64,000 bases of DNA from Acorus gramineus (taxonomy: Eukaryota > Streptophyta > Magnoliopsida > Acorales > Acoraceae), in contig JAUJYN010000012.1 in the NCBI GenBank assembly GCA_030737835.1, positions 11,766,729 to 11,830,728 on the forward strand. The letters run 5' to 3'. The notes beneath the pieces are model-generated. The model ran no database searches, was not told the origin of the DNA, and saw nothing but the letters and a program-made list of their open reading frames with translations. The position numbers and the translations under genes are program-made. This document shows, in pieces, positions 20,998-34,375 of this stretch (position 1 is the stretch's first letter; each line of letters starts with the position of its first letter).

Positions 20998-22126
20998 CGG
21001 TTTTTCGATAGGCGGTTTTTGCTAATGAAAGTGGTTTTTGAGTGGAAGATTTTCATTATTTTTTTTGAATTTGTGAGTAAGAGTACCGCCGGTGAGGCTA
21101 AGCACGTTTAGCAGAGAGAGCATGTGAGACGATGAGTTGGGAGAAACAAAGCGAGTGCGATATAGGGAACGGTGAAGAATCAATTCTTCATTTCTAAAAA
21201 TACTCTCGGGTTTCGTTGAATTTACGTACGGCCATGTTTGGAGGGCTAATTGTGGTATTTGACGTTGACGGCATAACGGTTTCCGTTAAACCTGAGGAAC
21301 CAAAGAGGGGGGTAAAAACGTCATTTCGGATTCTCCCACTAAATTTGGGCAGAGTGAATGCAAGCCTAACTCGCATGGTGGTGGGTCCCGCGTAATAGAC
21401 ACGTGTGAGAGGGATTCGCCTCGTGATTCGTGCGCGGCGGGCGCCGAGGGAGCCGGTGGAATCCGTGCCGTTAAAGCAGTTCGTTATTTATTATCGACCG
21501 CCTATCAATCAATGCAGGCATATTTTTTCCGGGCTAAACAGAAACTATTCCCAAACTGGCCCTGTTAAAAATCTAGGTTATTATTATTATTTTTCTCAAA
21601 TGACTCATTACAGTGTGACATTATTACAATAGGATCATTATTAATATACCCGAAATACCCCCTCTTGCCCAAACTGGGTTTTTCAAGGATATTGAATTAG
21701 ATGCTAATTTTATTCCCAAAATAGCCCTGCACAAGTGGTGAGGGCCACATGGTAATTCTTTGTACTGGTTTCGCTTCTAAAGCACGTTAACTCCCTTTTA
21801 TGGCGTTTTTTTTATAAGTTCACGTGTTAATTTTTTTTAATCCCTTTATAAACTATTCCATGATGAATAATTATATACGTGAAATAAGATTTTTTTTTAA
21901 ATTAATAAAAAAAAATGACTAGATGCTAAGCCCCAATTAATTCCCTTTTCTAGCTATAGACGGATCCAGCTCACAAAGCTTAGCATCTAATCATTTTTTT
22001 TTATTAATTCTTAATTGATTAATAAATATATATTAAATTGCTTTATCTCTATTATGTTTATATTAATTATTTTATTTTGATGTTATTTTGTTAGTATTTT
22101 GTAGTTTAAAATTTTTATATATATAA

Positions 22127-22878
22127 CAGAAAATACTCAAAAAAATCTTTGAAAAGTTAAAAATACCCACACCAATCACTTTTTAAAATTATACATAAAA
22201 AAATCACTTTTTACCATTTTAAAAGAAAAAAATTAATATACTCTTATGTAATTTTTAAACTCTTTCATCATATTTAAAACTTTTCATAACTATCATGTAA
22301 TTGAAAAATAATATTAATATAATAAATAATTTTATTTGAGAGCAATTTTACATGTTATTAAATTTGGTAATGCTATTAAAAATGTTAAAATTGTAAAAAT
22401 TGTCATCCATAATTTTATAAGATTTTGTTTTTGGATTTTTCCTAACTTTAAAGTTTTTCTTTCAATTTTTTTTATTTATATTTTAGAAATGTGTCTTGCA
22501 TAAGGATTTTTTTTTTTTTGTATAATATATAAGTGCCCCAAAACACTTTAGGAAGTTTAGAATATCTAAAAAAATATTTTATAATGAAAAATTTAACATT
22601 TTTACAGTTTAAATGTTAATGGTGTATTTAAATATATAAATAATAATAATAAAGTCCATGCACAAATTAAATAAATATTTTCTTATTTATTAATAATTTT
22701 TCATTGAAATGTTAAATAATTAAGTATATGTGATGGTGTTTAAATAATAGATAATGTATGGGTAGTCAAATCATTGTACCTTTTAAAATTATGAAAGAAA
22801 ATTTTTTCAGGTATAATTTTTTAAAATAGCTGATTTGAGTATTTACAATACTTAGAATTTTTTTTTCGATATTTTCCC
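22127..22878. mobile_element. MULE-type MITE, copy 1
   Basis: A 752-bp element starts cagaaaatactcaaaaaa and ends with cgatattttccc. The inverted arms are about 90 bp (left 'aattatac' with 'caatcacttttt'; right 'ggtataattttttaaaatag'). It is bounded by a perfect 9-bp duplication, tatatataa (22118-22126 and 22879-22887). Nine-base duplications plus long inverted repeats indicate Mutator-like transposition. AT-richness makes the duplication alone weak, but copy 2 supports it. Confidence 0.75.
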
Positions 22879-23929
22879 TATATATAATATGTATATATGT
22901 ATGTATTATATGTATATTTATTATTTCAAAAATAATTGATTAATTCTCAATTAATCCTCATCTGATCGATTAATCTCTAATTCTTCCTCAACAGCCTAAC
23001 TAATGCCTAACACTTTTTACAACATTGATTTTAGTTATTAAAATTGAAAAATTTAACAATAAATTTTTTGTTATTTAGTTAATTATAAATAAATTATGAG
23101 TAAAAGTGGATAAGGATTTATAAATAAATTAATTAATTAATGTGAACTCCCTATATATATAAGAGGTGGTAACACTAACAAGTGGCTCTGACTCTTATTC
23201 CAATGGAATAATTTAAGTGAGATAATACAATTCTTGAAGGATTTATTATATAAATACTATAATAAAATATGTATTTTTATATTAAAAAAATTAAAATATA
23301 TATTTCAATAAATTATATACACTATCATTGACACACAAAACAACATATAATTCATCCAACAAAACATAAATTTCATTAGTCCGTTGAGACATAAACTGGG
23401 ACTAAATACTACATGCAATAATATTTATAACATAAAATTTCCAAGAGAACCGAAATACATTATCTGTATTTTATACATCTCAATATAAAATTAATAACGG
23501 AAGTACTGATAACTAGATAAAAAGTACACATAAACTTAACTATTCAACCTATTCTATCTTTAAAAATCGATTTATTTAAATGGGGACCTCATTGAATGCT
23601 AATATTCCATATTCAATTATATATATACTCACTTTATAAGTGAAAAACCAATTGTCCCCACTAATGTTAAGATGACTGCGCCAATTAAATATGATGCACG
23701 TCATCATCTAGCTGTTCATAAAAATAACCTAACTTGGTCTTTATATATGGTACCAACTCAATTTTTTGAAATTTTCCCTTGTATTGTGGACAATAAAACA
23801 TTCTTTCCCATGCAGTTTATATCTAACAAAACATATAAATCATTATATAAATAAATTATTGAATTATATATCTTATTTTTATGTAATAATCTGATTATAT
23901 AAAATATACACATTTAAGTTTGATTTGGC

Positions 23930-24190
23930 AAAGGTTTAATGTTTTGAGGATAAGCTATTAGGGATAAAAAAATATATATATATATCAATTTTGTTTTCAT
24001 TCACATTCTTAAAAATCAAGACAAAAAAACACAAATAAATGTTTTATAACTTTTATGTGAAACAAAAAATTTACATTTTCATTTCAAAATCAGAACAATT
24101 GTTCATATTTTATCTCTATTTTTTTTTTTATAAAAAACAGAATAAATTGTTATCTCTCCATTTATCATCACACTTATACTCTTATTCTAA
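23930..24190 (+). repeat. dispersed repeat, also inverted at 33790-34090
   Basis: Starts with 'ttggcaaaggtttaatgttt' and includes 'ttttcatttcaaaatcagaa'. The reverse complement of 33790-34090 gives the same order of blocks ('gacaaagggttaaagttttg', 'ttttcatttcaaaatcaaaa'). Weaker similarity is seen at 27430-27520. No ends or coding frames recognised. Confidence 0.5.
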
Positions 24191-25546
24191 TACTTATCCC
24201 CTTAATAAATAATGCATACAAGGACTAATGTATTACTGTCTTCACATAAAAAAAATTATGTGGACAATATATTCCCGAAATATCCAACCTACATATTCCA
24301 TACCCAAAATAGCCCCCAAACAGACTTGGTAATTCTTTGAACAGTGTTTGCCTCTTAAAGGGAGGTCAGACACTTATTCAATACCAACTCGTGCATCATT
24401 CAATTACATGGTCACTTTATAGGTGCAAAAAATATGAAAATAAACCAATTGTCCCCACTGAATCTTAAATAACCTACTAGTAAAGCTATAACCACCCTAT
24501 TTATTGGATCTTTAATGGGGAAATAATGGGCGGAGAATATCACATTCAAAAAGCCTAGCGAGGCCGTGTGACATGCATTGACTTGGGACCTACAAACGAT
24601 GAATGAGAGATTTGTCTTTAGTTCCATCCAATCTCTCTCCATTTATATTTTAAAAAAAACAACTATACTTATTTTATTATAGTTTTCAACAATATTTTAA
24701 TAAAATATTTATTTATTTTAAGATAATTGAGTTTGATGGTCATTCTCGTCTCATTTTGTTGGTACACTAAAAACAAATTGTACTTAAAATCCTTTATTTT
24801 GATGTTTATTTGTAAAATTGCATATTAATTTCTCTGATTCTTGAGATAATTTTTTTTTTTTTTTTTAAATAGGATTACTATACATTTTTTTGTTTTAAAA
24901 AATGATAGACTATATAATCTTGATTCAAGGGATTATAGTAGTATGAAAACTTGCCTCAAAACAAAGAGGGGAAAGAGAGAGAAGAGAGTAAAAAGGAAAA
25001 ATTGTGTAGAACAATATTTTTCATTAAAATGAAACACACATAAATGCAAAAAGTTACAAGGTCTCGCAAAAGGTTAGAACAAATCGAGTGCAAGCGCCGT
25101 CGTTACCTTACACTGTTGTAAAACTAGCCTGGGTCAATAATCAGCACGTCGTTCACCAGGCGAACATCTCGCGCGCCCGCAAGGGAACATCCCTAAGCCG
25201 AAATCAAAATTTGTTAATGTTTATTTCATGCAGTATTTTCAATAAATCCAAGGATACACTCTTATTCAAACACGTATTTGAATATGTTAATGAGTTCCTA
25301 AATTTGTATTTGATTGATATTCAACACACAATATCATAATATGAAATTAAATGAAAAATGTTTAAATTTAGATAGTTATTTGAATTATATAGAAGTTGTG
25401 TTTGCATATTAGAAATCATACTACTAATACATTTTATAAACAAAGAAATAATATATAAAATATTAATGACTATAATTCTTGCAACCTTTTTTTTCAATGT
25501 CTAACATATTTTAAATATATATAATGAAATACATACATTAATAAAA

Positions 25547-26292
25547 GGGAAAATGACCCAAAAAATCTCCTAAGAGTTTGAAATACCCAAATCAGCCATT
25601 TTTAAAAATTATACCTAAAACAGTTTCATTTCACAGTTTTGGAAACACAAAAGACTAATATGTTTTTATGTAATTAAATCTTTAATATCCTTTTTTATTT
25701 CATATTAAAAATTTATTTTTCCTACAAAATAACAATTTCTCTATACATGATGAAAATCAATCCTCTTAGAGGTTTTGTTATTATATATATCTTACATGAT
25801 ATTGTTTATCATTTTTCACTATGTATAATCATAATTTTAATTTAAATTGTGTTGTGCCCCAAAGCAGCAGATGATATTTTAGTATTTTAAATCTTTATTC
25901 ATATTTTTTATTTTTTTACTATTTACATATTTTTATGATATCATTAGTACATATCCATTTAAAAAAAAAAACATCAACATTTAATGGAGTTCATCATTAA
26001 AAACTCAAATTATATTGGTACATATTTCACAAAATCCACATAATTACAAAGAATTTACAATAAAAAAAATTGATCTACATGAAAATGTGTTAAATATACT
26101 AATAAAATTAAGAGGGTGAAATATTTTAACAAAGTTAAAAGATATGGAATGTATTAAGGATCTAATTGCATAAGAGTAGATTAGTCTTTTGTGTTTCTAA
26201 AATTGTAAAATGAGACTTTTTTATATATAATTTTAAAAAATGACTAATTTGAGTATTTCTAACTTTTAATAGACTTTTAAAATTATTTTCTC
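25547..26292. mobile_element. MULE-type MITE, copy 2
   Basis: A 746-bp element starts gggaaaatgacccaaaaaat and ends aattattttctc. A perfect 9-bp duplication ttaataaaa flanks it (25538-25546 and 26293-26301). Inverted arms run for about 130 bp ('ggaaacacaaaagactaat' on the left against 'attagtcttttgtgtttct' on the right). It is the same family as 22127-22878. No coding capacity. Confidence 0.85.
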
Positions 26293-27873
26293 TTAATAAA
26301 AATAATGTATATAATTAAATGAATTGAATACCATCATTCTTACATTTTAAGCTAGACCATGAGAAAATAAAGGCAGTTAAAAAATAATTGAAAAATGATT
26401 GCACACCAGCATCCAAAAAATGTTAATGAAATATGTATAAATACACCCCATATATTTTGAATTATTTACATATAAAAATGATCATAAGAGAGAGAAGTCT
26501 AGAAACCCCACGGCTTTGAAAAGTTTAAAATGTTCATACAGAGACCCATAAAAAAATTGAAAACTGTGATGAGGGACATACAAACAACACCAAAAAAACA
26601 AGAAACAAAAAAAAACTGTGTTTTGTTTGTATTTAAAATTCATTGAAAGGAAGACTACAACAGTCAGCTTTTGCAGGGGAACAGAAACAGAGAAGGGGAG
26701 AGACAAGTCCACGTATGACTTCTCTTTTTTTAAAAAAAAATTATATATATAAATATAAACACAATATATCTTCCACTTCAGACCGTCTGATTTGGGATGA
26801 TTGGACCCTGATTTGATTTTTTTTTTTGGGGAGGGGACCACGAGACATTCTTTACGGTGGACCCCACGTTCAGGCATTAATGGCTGCAGTGGTTTTGGGG
26901 GTCCATTCGTTCGCAGAAGAGAACAGTTTCTTTTTCCTGAATGACAGGTCTGTCCCATGATTTTGAAAATTAAAAATATATGTGTAGACAGGTTGTTGTC
27001 GAGTTGTGGGGGGGGTGTCACTTATAATACGACAAGCAAGCGAGAGATATCTTAGGCTTTTCGCTGCAGAGCTTAGATTTGAGGGTTTCCTTCTACATGG
27101 GTTGTTCTGGATACAGGGGCCACTCTGGAATTGGATTGATGAAGTTATGTTTAGTTATAATAGAATTTTATATGAAAAAATAGTTTTATATTTGAACCTT
27201 TATTTATTTATAAGAGGTGAAAATATAATTTGATATAACAAAATTTTAAAATAGGCTTGAGATATCGATATCATATTATTCATTTATATTTTGACATATC
27301 GACAATGGATTATTCTTGCTATTCAATCAGTTTTTTTTTTTTTTCTCATCGGTTGTTATCCCACCCCTATTTTACCATCCAAAGAGGGGGAAGAGGAGTG
27401 TGAGAAAGGATAAAATTCTTAAAAGCTATCTTTAGGCAGAAAAAAATAATCTCTATTTTTATTTTAAAATCAGGATAACTATTTTCATTTTATTCCAATT
27501 ATCTTATTTAACAATCATTATAAATTGTCATCCAACCGCGTATTTCCTTATCAAACCAGATTGAATTATACCACAACCACTTATTCCCTCATCAAATCAG
27601 ATTGAATTATTCCACTTATCCGTGGATGAAATGGTCTTCTTAACAGGAAATATGTATTGGGGCTACTGATACATAGACCCCTCTTTGGCTCAGAAATAAG
27701 GATGATTTAGGATGGGGATAGCTCTTTTAGTGGAACAGGTATAAGAAAAATTATTCTGATTTGTGTGTAAAACCGGATTTTATAAGTGATAGAATTCTTA
27801 TTCACCCAAGAATAAAGTTATTTCGCATCATTCAAACAGTGCTTGGTTGGATTTTTTAATCAAAATTTGATGA

Positions 27874-28401
27874 GGGAGAAATTAATTACAAATCCTTCAG
27901 TTCACCCACTTATTATTTTAGGTCTCTTACACTTCTGTAGTTTTTTTGTAAATCCCCAACTTGAAGAAATATTTTTTCTAGGTCCTCACACATGCATTCC
28001 ATTAGTAACACCGTTAAATGTGACCATTTTACCCCCTGTGATCTATATTAATATCTTTGGGTACATTGTTATAATCCTGTGTTGGCTGTTGTCATGACAA
28101 GATCAAAGAAGGAGAAGGGACAACCTCCTCGTGTGGTGGTTGTTATCGTAATGGGAAGCGGATCCGAGTGAAAGAGGCTTCGATACATGTGGATGGGCGG
28201 GAGATGGGGCAAATGGAAAATACAAAAAGCATTGAGGGGGGGGGGGGTGAAAATGGAATGAAATGAAAAAAAGATAACTCTTAGTAGATAGAAAGACGTA
28301 AAAATATATTCAATGATTAAGGACTTAAAAATAATTTTAAAAATATCACAGACCTAAAAATAATAAGTGGGTGATACGAGAGACCCGCAATTAAGTTTCC
28401 C
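27874..28401. mobile_element. MITE-like inverted-repeat element
   Basis: Left 'cacccacttattattttagg' is mirrored on the right by 'cctaaaaataataagtgggtg'-type sequence (28352-28372). The outer ends also pair (gggagaaattaatta with the complement of aattaagtttccc). Arms are about 50 bp and the element about 530 bp. A G12 run lies inside (28236-28247). No clear target duplication, so the superfamily is open. Confidence 0.6.
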
Positions 28402-30967
28402 TTTAATATAAGTAATAGATATCCTGGTTTTGTCCAGCCGATCCAGGATTATGGTTCCGGCCTTATTCAGCCCAACCTAAAAAGCAAAAATGTGAGGTAA
28501 ATGCTATTATATTCCTTATTTTACACTATTCTGGATTCTAAAAACGGTCTCAATAGATGGAGGGGTCCCGCGGATAGTTATTCCAAGGTTCTATGTGAAA
28601 ATGGGGCAAGACAAATTATTAATAAAATCGTGTGACCAAACAGAATGAAAAAAAAAAAAAAATCATCCCTTATCCAGGGTTATTCAGGCAGTCAGGCATA
28701 TGCTCGAACCAAATGGAGACAAGATTGTCCATTTATGATTGGGTGATAAATGTCACATCATCTAATGTGTATATGAAATTAGAAAGTATATGTAAGCATA
28801 CACTCCATCACAAAAAAAATATAAAACTATGTGCATTCAATTATTCAAGTATGTTTTTCAATTTGTGTGGAAGAAAATACCATCAGATAAATATATACTT
28901 TAAAAAGTGACCTGAAAAAGTGACCAACCGACTGTTAATTTTCCTTTATGATTTGCTCCTGCTTCAAAAATTTATTTTCACTGTCATGAATAAATCTCCA
29001 TGAATGAATAAAATAGCACAAAGTTTTGGTTTTAGAGGAAACTGATCCAAAATGTGATTTTAGGAGGCATAAATCAAATGATTAGGATTTATATTTATTG
29101 GTCATTATCTAAAGGAAATGGATTTAAATTTCAGCATGTAAACATAAATAAGAACATGAAAGAAATTACAGTTGTGTGAACATGTGTCTTGTTCACATGG
29201 AGTTGAAAGATAGTACAAAATCATTTCTAATAAAAAAAATGTTCTCTTTAATTGAAATTTACATGAAAAAAACACACATGCTTGCTTTAAAATAATTCGT
29301 ATCATTTAAGTGGCACATATTGATTGGCCCATACCGGATTCTCTAACACAGAGGATGCCATCAAATTCAAATGGCGATCGGTGTATTATGGATCAAAGCG
29401 CTGGGCAGTAACTCCATGTAGTGTTTTGACTGTGATTTACAGGAGGAACTCATTGAAGAAGAAGAAGAAAAAATATGGTTGTCAACTCACCCCAACAACA
29501 GTAGGCATAAATTTAACTTGTTCTATGCGTGTGTTTTGGATTTCTCCTTCGAGTATCTTTAGCTCAATTTTGTAACTTTTCCCCTGCAATTGATGCAATC
29601 AAAGGATATTTAGTTCTGCTATCATCTTCTGCAGATAGAACATTTATAGTTATGAAGTGCAACTCAAGCAGCAAAATTTAGAGTAATCTCTAGCATAGAG
29701 CAACATCCATTAGCAGAACCACGACAAAGAGAGTTCAGATGTCAACTAATTATTTAACAAACTATATTGAAATGAGTGGATGTGAATTGGTTGTTAAAGT
29801 CTATTTTTTGTATGTATTTCATCAATTTTAAGGTCATTTTTTTTTATGTTCAAATTTTCTCCTATCAGCAGGAACAAGACTCAAACCTAAGGATGTGTTT
29901 GTGTCATAGGGTGTGAGGAAAAGTGAAAATCTTCTATTTGACCCTTAAAAAATCTAGTGTTTGTATCAAACAAGAAAAAGAAAAAAAATTTCATCACTTT
30001 TACTTTCCTTTTTTGTCGTAAAATATTTTCCCTTCCTCATATGTGAGAATTTGAAAGAAAGTGATAGAAAATGATTTTATCACTTTCCACCGCATGCGCA
30101 AACACTATGAAAGTTAGTTAAAAGGGAAAATATTTTACTTTTCATCACTTTCACTTTGACCCAAATTTCTTCATTTTCTTTCATTTTCCCTTTAAATTTA
30201 TACACAAATATACTCTCATTTCGGTGAAGATGGGGTACCTCTATCAACCTACATAGAGGTGGTTTATATGGGTCCATTTATCTTAAAGTAGCCAAGATCC
30301 AAGTAGGGCTCAAAGCCTCAGTTTGAACACCAAACCCCCCCCCCCCCCCAACTGAAGTAGCATTTATGTGAGTGATTATGTGGGTCATGAACTGCTATGA
30401 AAGAAAACTGAAGATTTCTCTTGGTCTGTCATCTGAATTCATTAGCTTTCAATCTTCCTCATTGCATTGTGATCCCAAGTTCAAATAACTTAGATAACTA
30501 TTTTCCACAACCTTGACCATCAATCATAAATCTATCTGTTGAGGAATTATCATCCCAGGCACTAATCGGTAAATAACACATATACCACAAAGGCTAGACC
30601 AAATATAATGAATTGTGATAAATATGTTACAAAGATTTTCTTAAATCTTGCTCATTAAATATCAACATAGCATCCGCCAAACAACATTAGAAAACAGTAT
30701 CAAATGAATATTGAAATATATGACATGAATCATTTGATGTATTATTGGAGTAGACTGAAGAAGTGTTGAACTCTCCTTGGAGATAATGAAAACCTCCTTA
30801 CCATGGTATATGCTACAATTAGTTTTAAAAATTTCTAAGGATTGTAAATAATTAAATAAAAGAGTATGCTATGTGCATGAATATGAAATTTTAAAAGAAC
30901 TGAATATGGCAAAACATAGACTTCAAATGTGATAGATGAACTAAAATTCAAATAGAAGACATACTTT

Positions 30968-33481
30968 TTACTTAGCAATTGAAGTTCCTCCATGGTCCCT
31001 CTCCACATGCTCCACCAACAGAACTGGATCTCTGAATGCTTTGTTGCACTTCGGGCAGATATCAAGTGTCACCTTATTGGGACTGCTTTTAGGGTGAACT
31101 CTTTCCACGTGTCCACTGCTGCTCGGTGCCATCCCATCCTTTGCCTTGTGAAATGCTTGAGTAGCTCCAATACTTAATTTTTCCATGCTTGCTTCCGCAG
31201 AGGCCCGTACACTTGATGCTGCATTGGAAAGGCTAGTCGACCACCACGAGGGCCCACATGTGTTGCGGGCCGGTTTGGACTCCTTTTTGTTCTTCTGAAA
31301 CAAACCCACAAAAGGGAAACCACCAGCATTGGTTTTCTGGGGCCCAGGACAATTGTGGTCTGGCCCGAACCGGTGTTTCAAGCAGTGTTCTTTGGTGCAG
31401 TCTCGACAACGAATAGTATTCGAGAATCCAAGGGTTTCTTTGCATCTGGGGACAGGGCAACGCTTCTTTTTCACTGCTGCTTGGTAGTTGGTGGGGTCGC
31501 AGTCTGTGTTGACATGGGACTCCCAAGTAATATTAGGGTCTTCATTTGGTACCAAGCGGACACTTTTGGCACACAAAGGGCAGATTAGGACAGTCACGTC
31601 CTGCTGGTTGGCGTTGGGGCATTCATGTGTGTTATAACTTCTATGCTCTAAGCAAAACACCTGCAGGAAAATATGCACATTCTGATGACAGCAATTTAAA
31701 GAACGTAAAGAAGACCACACAATTTTGCAAGACCATTTACTAGTGAATAATAAGCGTCATACATAAGTCAATAACAAGTCAATTTGGTAAGTGTATCTAC
31801 TACTTAAATCACATTCATCAAGTTCGTAGAGTTAAAAATTTGGATGACAATTTGGAATACTAATGTTGAGTAAATACTTCTATAAACGATTATGAGAAAG
31901 GTGTTTGGTACAGGGTTAAAAAAACCTTTAGATGTGTTTGTGAAGGTCTGTATGTGTGCATGAATAAGATGGTACAGATGCAATGGATAGAGAGACGCGA
32001 AATAAGATGAGAAATTCAGATGCGGAGTACATACAAAAGAGGCTTAATAAGGCAAAGCCAAACTGAATCTTGACTGTATGTGAGTAGTGTTCTATGGTGT
32101 TTTGGGGCATACAATTTGGGCCCCAGAAAATTTGATCAATGACTCCATGATCTAAATCACCAAAATTTAGACTTTCAACCTAATTATATGGAGAAATTGA
32201 GACTGAAAAAAAAACTAAATTTAACCCTCGGTGATTATATAAATAGAGATAAGCGAAGTAATGATAATTGAGATAATGAGAAATTCAAAAGTTCAGCAAG
32301 TAGTTCACTGAGGATATTATAGATTATGTGGTTTAAAAATTGAGAAAAAATATAAGAAAAAGATTCAGGTAAGTGTGTCAAGAAGTGGATATCATCATTC
32401 ATAAAGAATGTAATTCTGTTGTATTTATTATCCATGTTTGCATTTGTCATATGCTTGTTCCTAACACTGTTACAAGGGTTGAAAAACGGGATGAACTGTC
32501 ACAAATTATCTTTTGGTTCATATTTAATACATATGTAACATTGCAACTGTATTAGTTAATGCAGGTTTTTTTGCTTATAATAACTAGAAACAGAAGTAGA
32601 AACAACAGTCTATCCCAATAAAGTGAGGTCATCCATGAAGAACAAATTTTGAAGAGATTGAAAAGGGTCTAAAATGATATTGATGTAGTATTAACATCAA
32701 TATAATCATGGTGTCAACCCTCCATATAGGTGCGAGATTCCTGAGAGGTTAGTCAGTGAGCAAGGGAGGCATGTGTCAAGTGGAACACAGCGGCCAAGTT
32801 CAGTTAGCGGTAGGAAACCTACCCTATTGGTGATGTAGTTTAATTTCATGCAACCAAAGAGCAACTATTCCTTAGATGTAGTTTACTTTCATGTTATGAT
32901 ACCTATAAACGCAGGATTTATAATGCATCAATTGATTCAATTCAAACCAATACCACCAAATATTATTGTAGCATCATATTAAAAAAAAAAAAACACACAC
33001 ACACACAGACTTGTCATGGACTACATGTTAGAGAATGTAAAACTCACCACTAGTGAATTAGCACTGATGCATCAAAAGAAATTGAAGGCAACACTTTCAA
33101 ACCGTTAAAATTAGAATTCAGGATCCCAAATAAGTTTCTAAACACTAATAACATGGTACTTTCATTGATCCTACATTCAATTGTGCAACTTCTATTCAAC
33201 ACCGACCTAAATCACCAAACAACACATCAAAGATCCATAATTGGAACCCCAAACCCTTACCGCTCTCAAACCACACATGTCCAATCACAACAAAACAGAA
33301 TCAACCACTATAAAAATCTCGAATTGCGTGAACATATGGAACGAATTGAAGAAATCGTTTGAGGGATCGGATCGGGACGGACCTGATCGCAGCGGTCGCA
33401 GGTGAAGGGAAGGAAATCGAGGAGCTTGCAATCCGAGACGCTGCAGTGGCGGCCGAGGCCGGGGAACAACGGAGTTCCCAT
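30968..33481 (-). CDS. AN1/C2H2 zinc-finger stress-associated protein (SAP16-like)
   Basis: Two exons, 33481-33383 and 31660-30968, join in phase 0 to 263 residues. The start MGTPLFPGLGRHCSVSDCK matches the family start. AN1 finger 1 has C13, C18, C28, C31, C36, H39, H45 and C47, with its halves on different exons. AN1 finger 2 has C101, C106, C118, C121, C126, H129, H135 and C137. Near the C-terminus a C2H2 finger (C235, C238, H251, H256) follows a low-complexity serine/alanine linker. This AN1-AN1-C2H2 order is that of plant SAP11/SAP13/SAP16-type stress-associated proteins, induced by abiotic stress and thought to act in protein turnover or transcription. All zinc ligands are present. The intron is 1.7 kb. 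The 5' leader has a (CT)n run at about 33535-33549. Confidence 0.93.
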
Positions 33482-33789
33482 ATCCAACGGTCGTCGAGAG
33501 GGGGTCGTCCGCTGATCCGACGGAGGAGACCTTCTCTCTCTCTCTCTCAATTGAAGGTTTTAGAGAGAGAGAGAGAAGGATCGAATCCACCAAGAATGGA
33601 AGAAATTCAGGGGGCAATGAAAGGATTGTGGATTTATGATTTTAAAAAAAAAATGTCTGCGTAATCAGAAAGGGTCCGTTTTAAAACGCGTCCGGTTTAT
33701 GGAAGAAGAAGAAGAGTTGAAGTTTGCGTTGACGAGGGAAGAGTTTTCCTGTCTAACTATCTCGTACATTTAACATTCATGTTTTTATC

Positions 33790-34090
33790 TTAAATCATTT
33801 AATTTGATAAGGAGATAAAATAATAGAATAAAACATAATTACAGAGATAAATATGAGGATGAGAATTTATTTCGTTTGATATAAAAAATAATCAGGATAA
33901 ACAATAAACAATTGTTTTGATTTTGAAATGAAAATGAAAATATTTTGTTTAATCTAAAAGTTGAAATAATATTCATCACTACTTTTTATCTTAATTTTGA
34001 AAAACATGAATATAGATAAAATTGATAGACTTTTTATCTCTTAAAATTAAGATAATTTTTTTTCAAAACTTTAACCCTTTGTCAAACTAG
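33790..34090 (-). repeat. dispersed repeat, inverted copy of 23930-24190
   Basis: Reverse complement shares ordered blocks with the copy at 23930, including 'ttttcatttcaaaatcaaaa'. It lies just upstream of the SAP gene. Confidence 0.5.
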
Positions 34091-34241
34091 CTCAGACTTG
34101 TTTAGGTGTGTGATACACCTGCATTGACTGCATGGAATCGTTGTAGACGCTCATTGCACACCCAAAGAGTTCTCGTGTTCGTAAAGCTAGAAACAATGGC
34201 CGACGTTTCATGTGTAAAATGAGAGCCTTTCGAAATGCGAT

Positions 34242-34375
34242 AAAACATCATTTCTAGAAACTCAACTCTCCAACGCAGTCCTTTGATCATGAAAATTGAC
34301 TACTTTACAAAACATCATTTCTAGAAACTCAACTCTTCAACGCAGTCCTTTGATCATGAAAATTGTCTACTTTAC
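34242..34375. repeat. 67-bp tandem duplication
   Basis: Units at 34242-34308 and 34309-34375 begin 'aaaacatcatttctagaaac' and end 'ctactttac'. They differ at only about two positions, so the duplication is recent. Confidence 0.9.

Larger units (their letters stand above)
21120..30960. other. gene-poor AT-rich region with MITEs
   Basis: No gene could be supported in these 10 kb. Two MULE-type MITEs and one further inverted-repeat element are listed separately. A G-box (cacgtg, 21400-21405) lies about 0.5 kb upstream of the coiled-coil gene. A block containing 'ccaattgtccccact' occurs at about 23650 and 24450, and 'ccaaaatagccc' with 'ggtaattctttg' at about 21716-21760 and 24303-24340, so a longer repeat is present more than once. 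A GC-rich patch at about 25080-25200 and a G12 run at 28236 stand out. Confidence 0.5.

Noticed and set aside
26482..27021. 179-residue minus-strand frame
   Set aside because: Low-complexity F/K/Y-rich translation with no motif and no splice or promoter support.
33285..33617. 110-residue minus-strand frame over SAP exon 1
   Set aside because: It is shifted against the SAP frame; the AN1 cysteines are found only in the frame starting at 33481.
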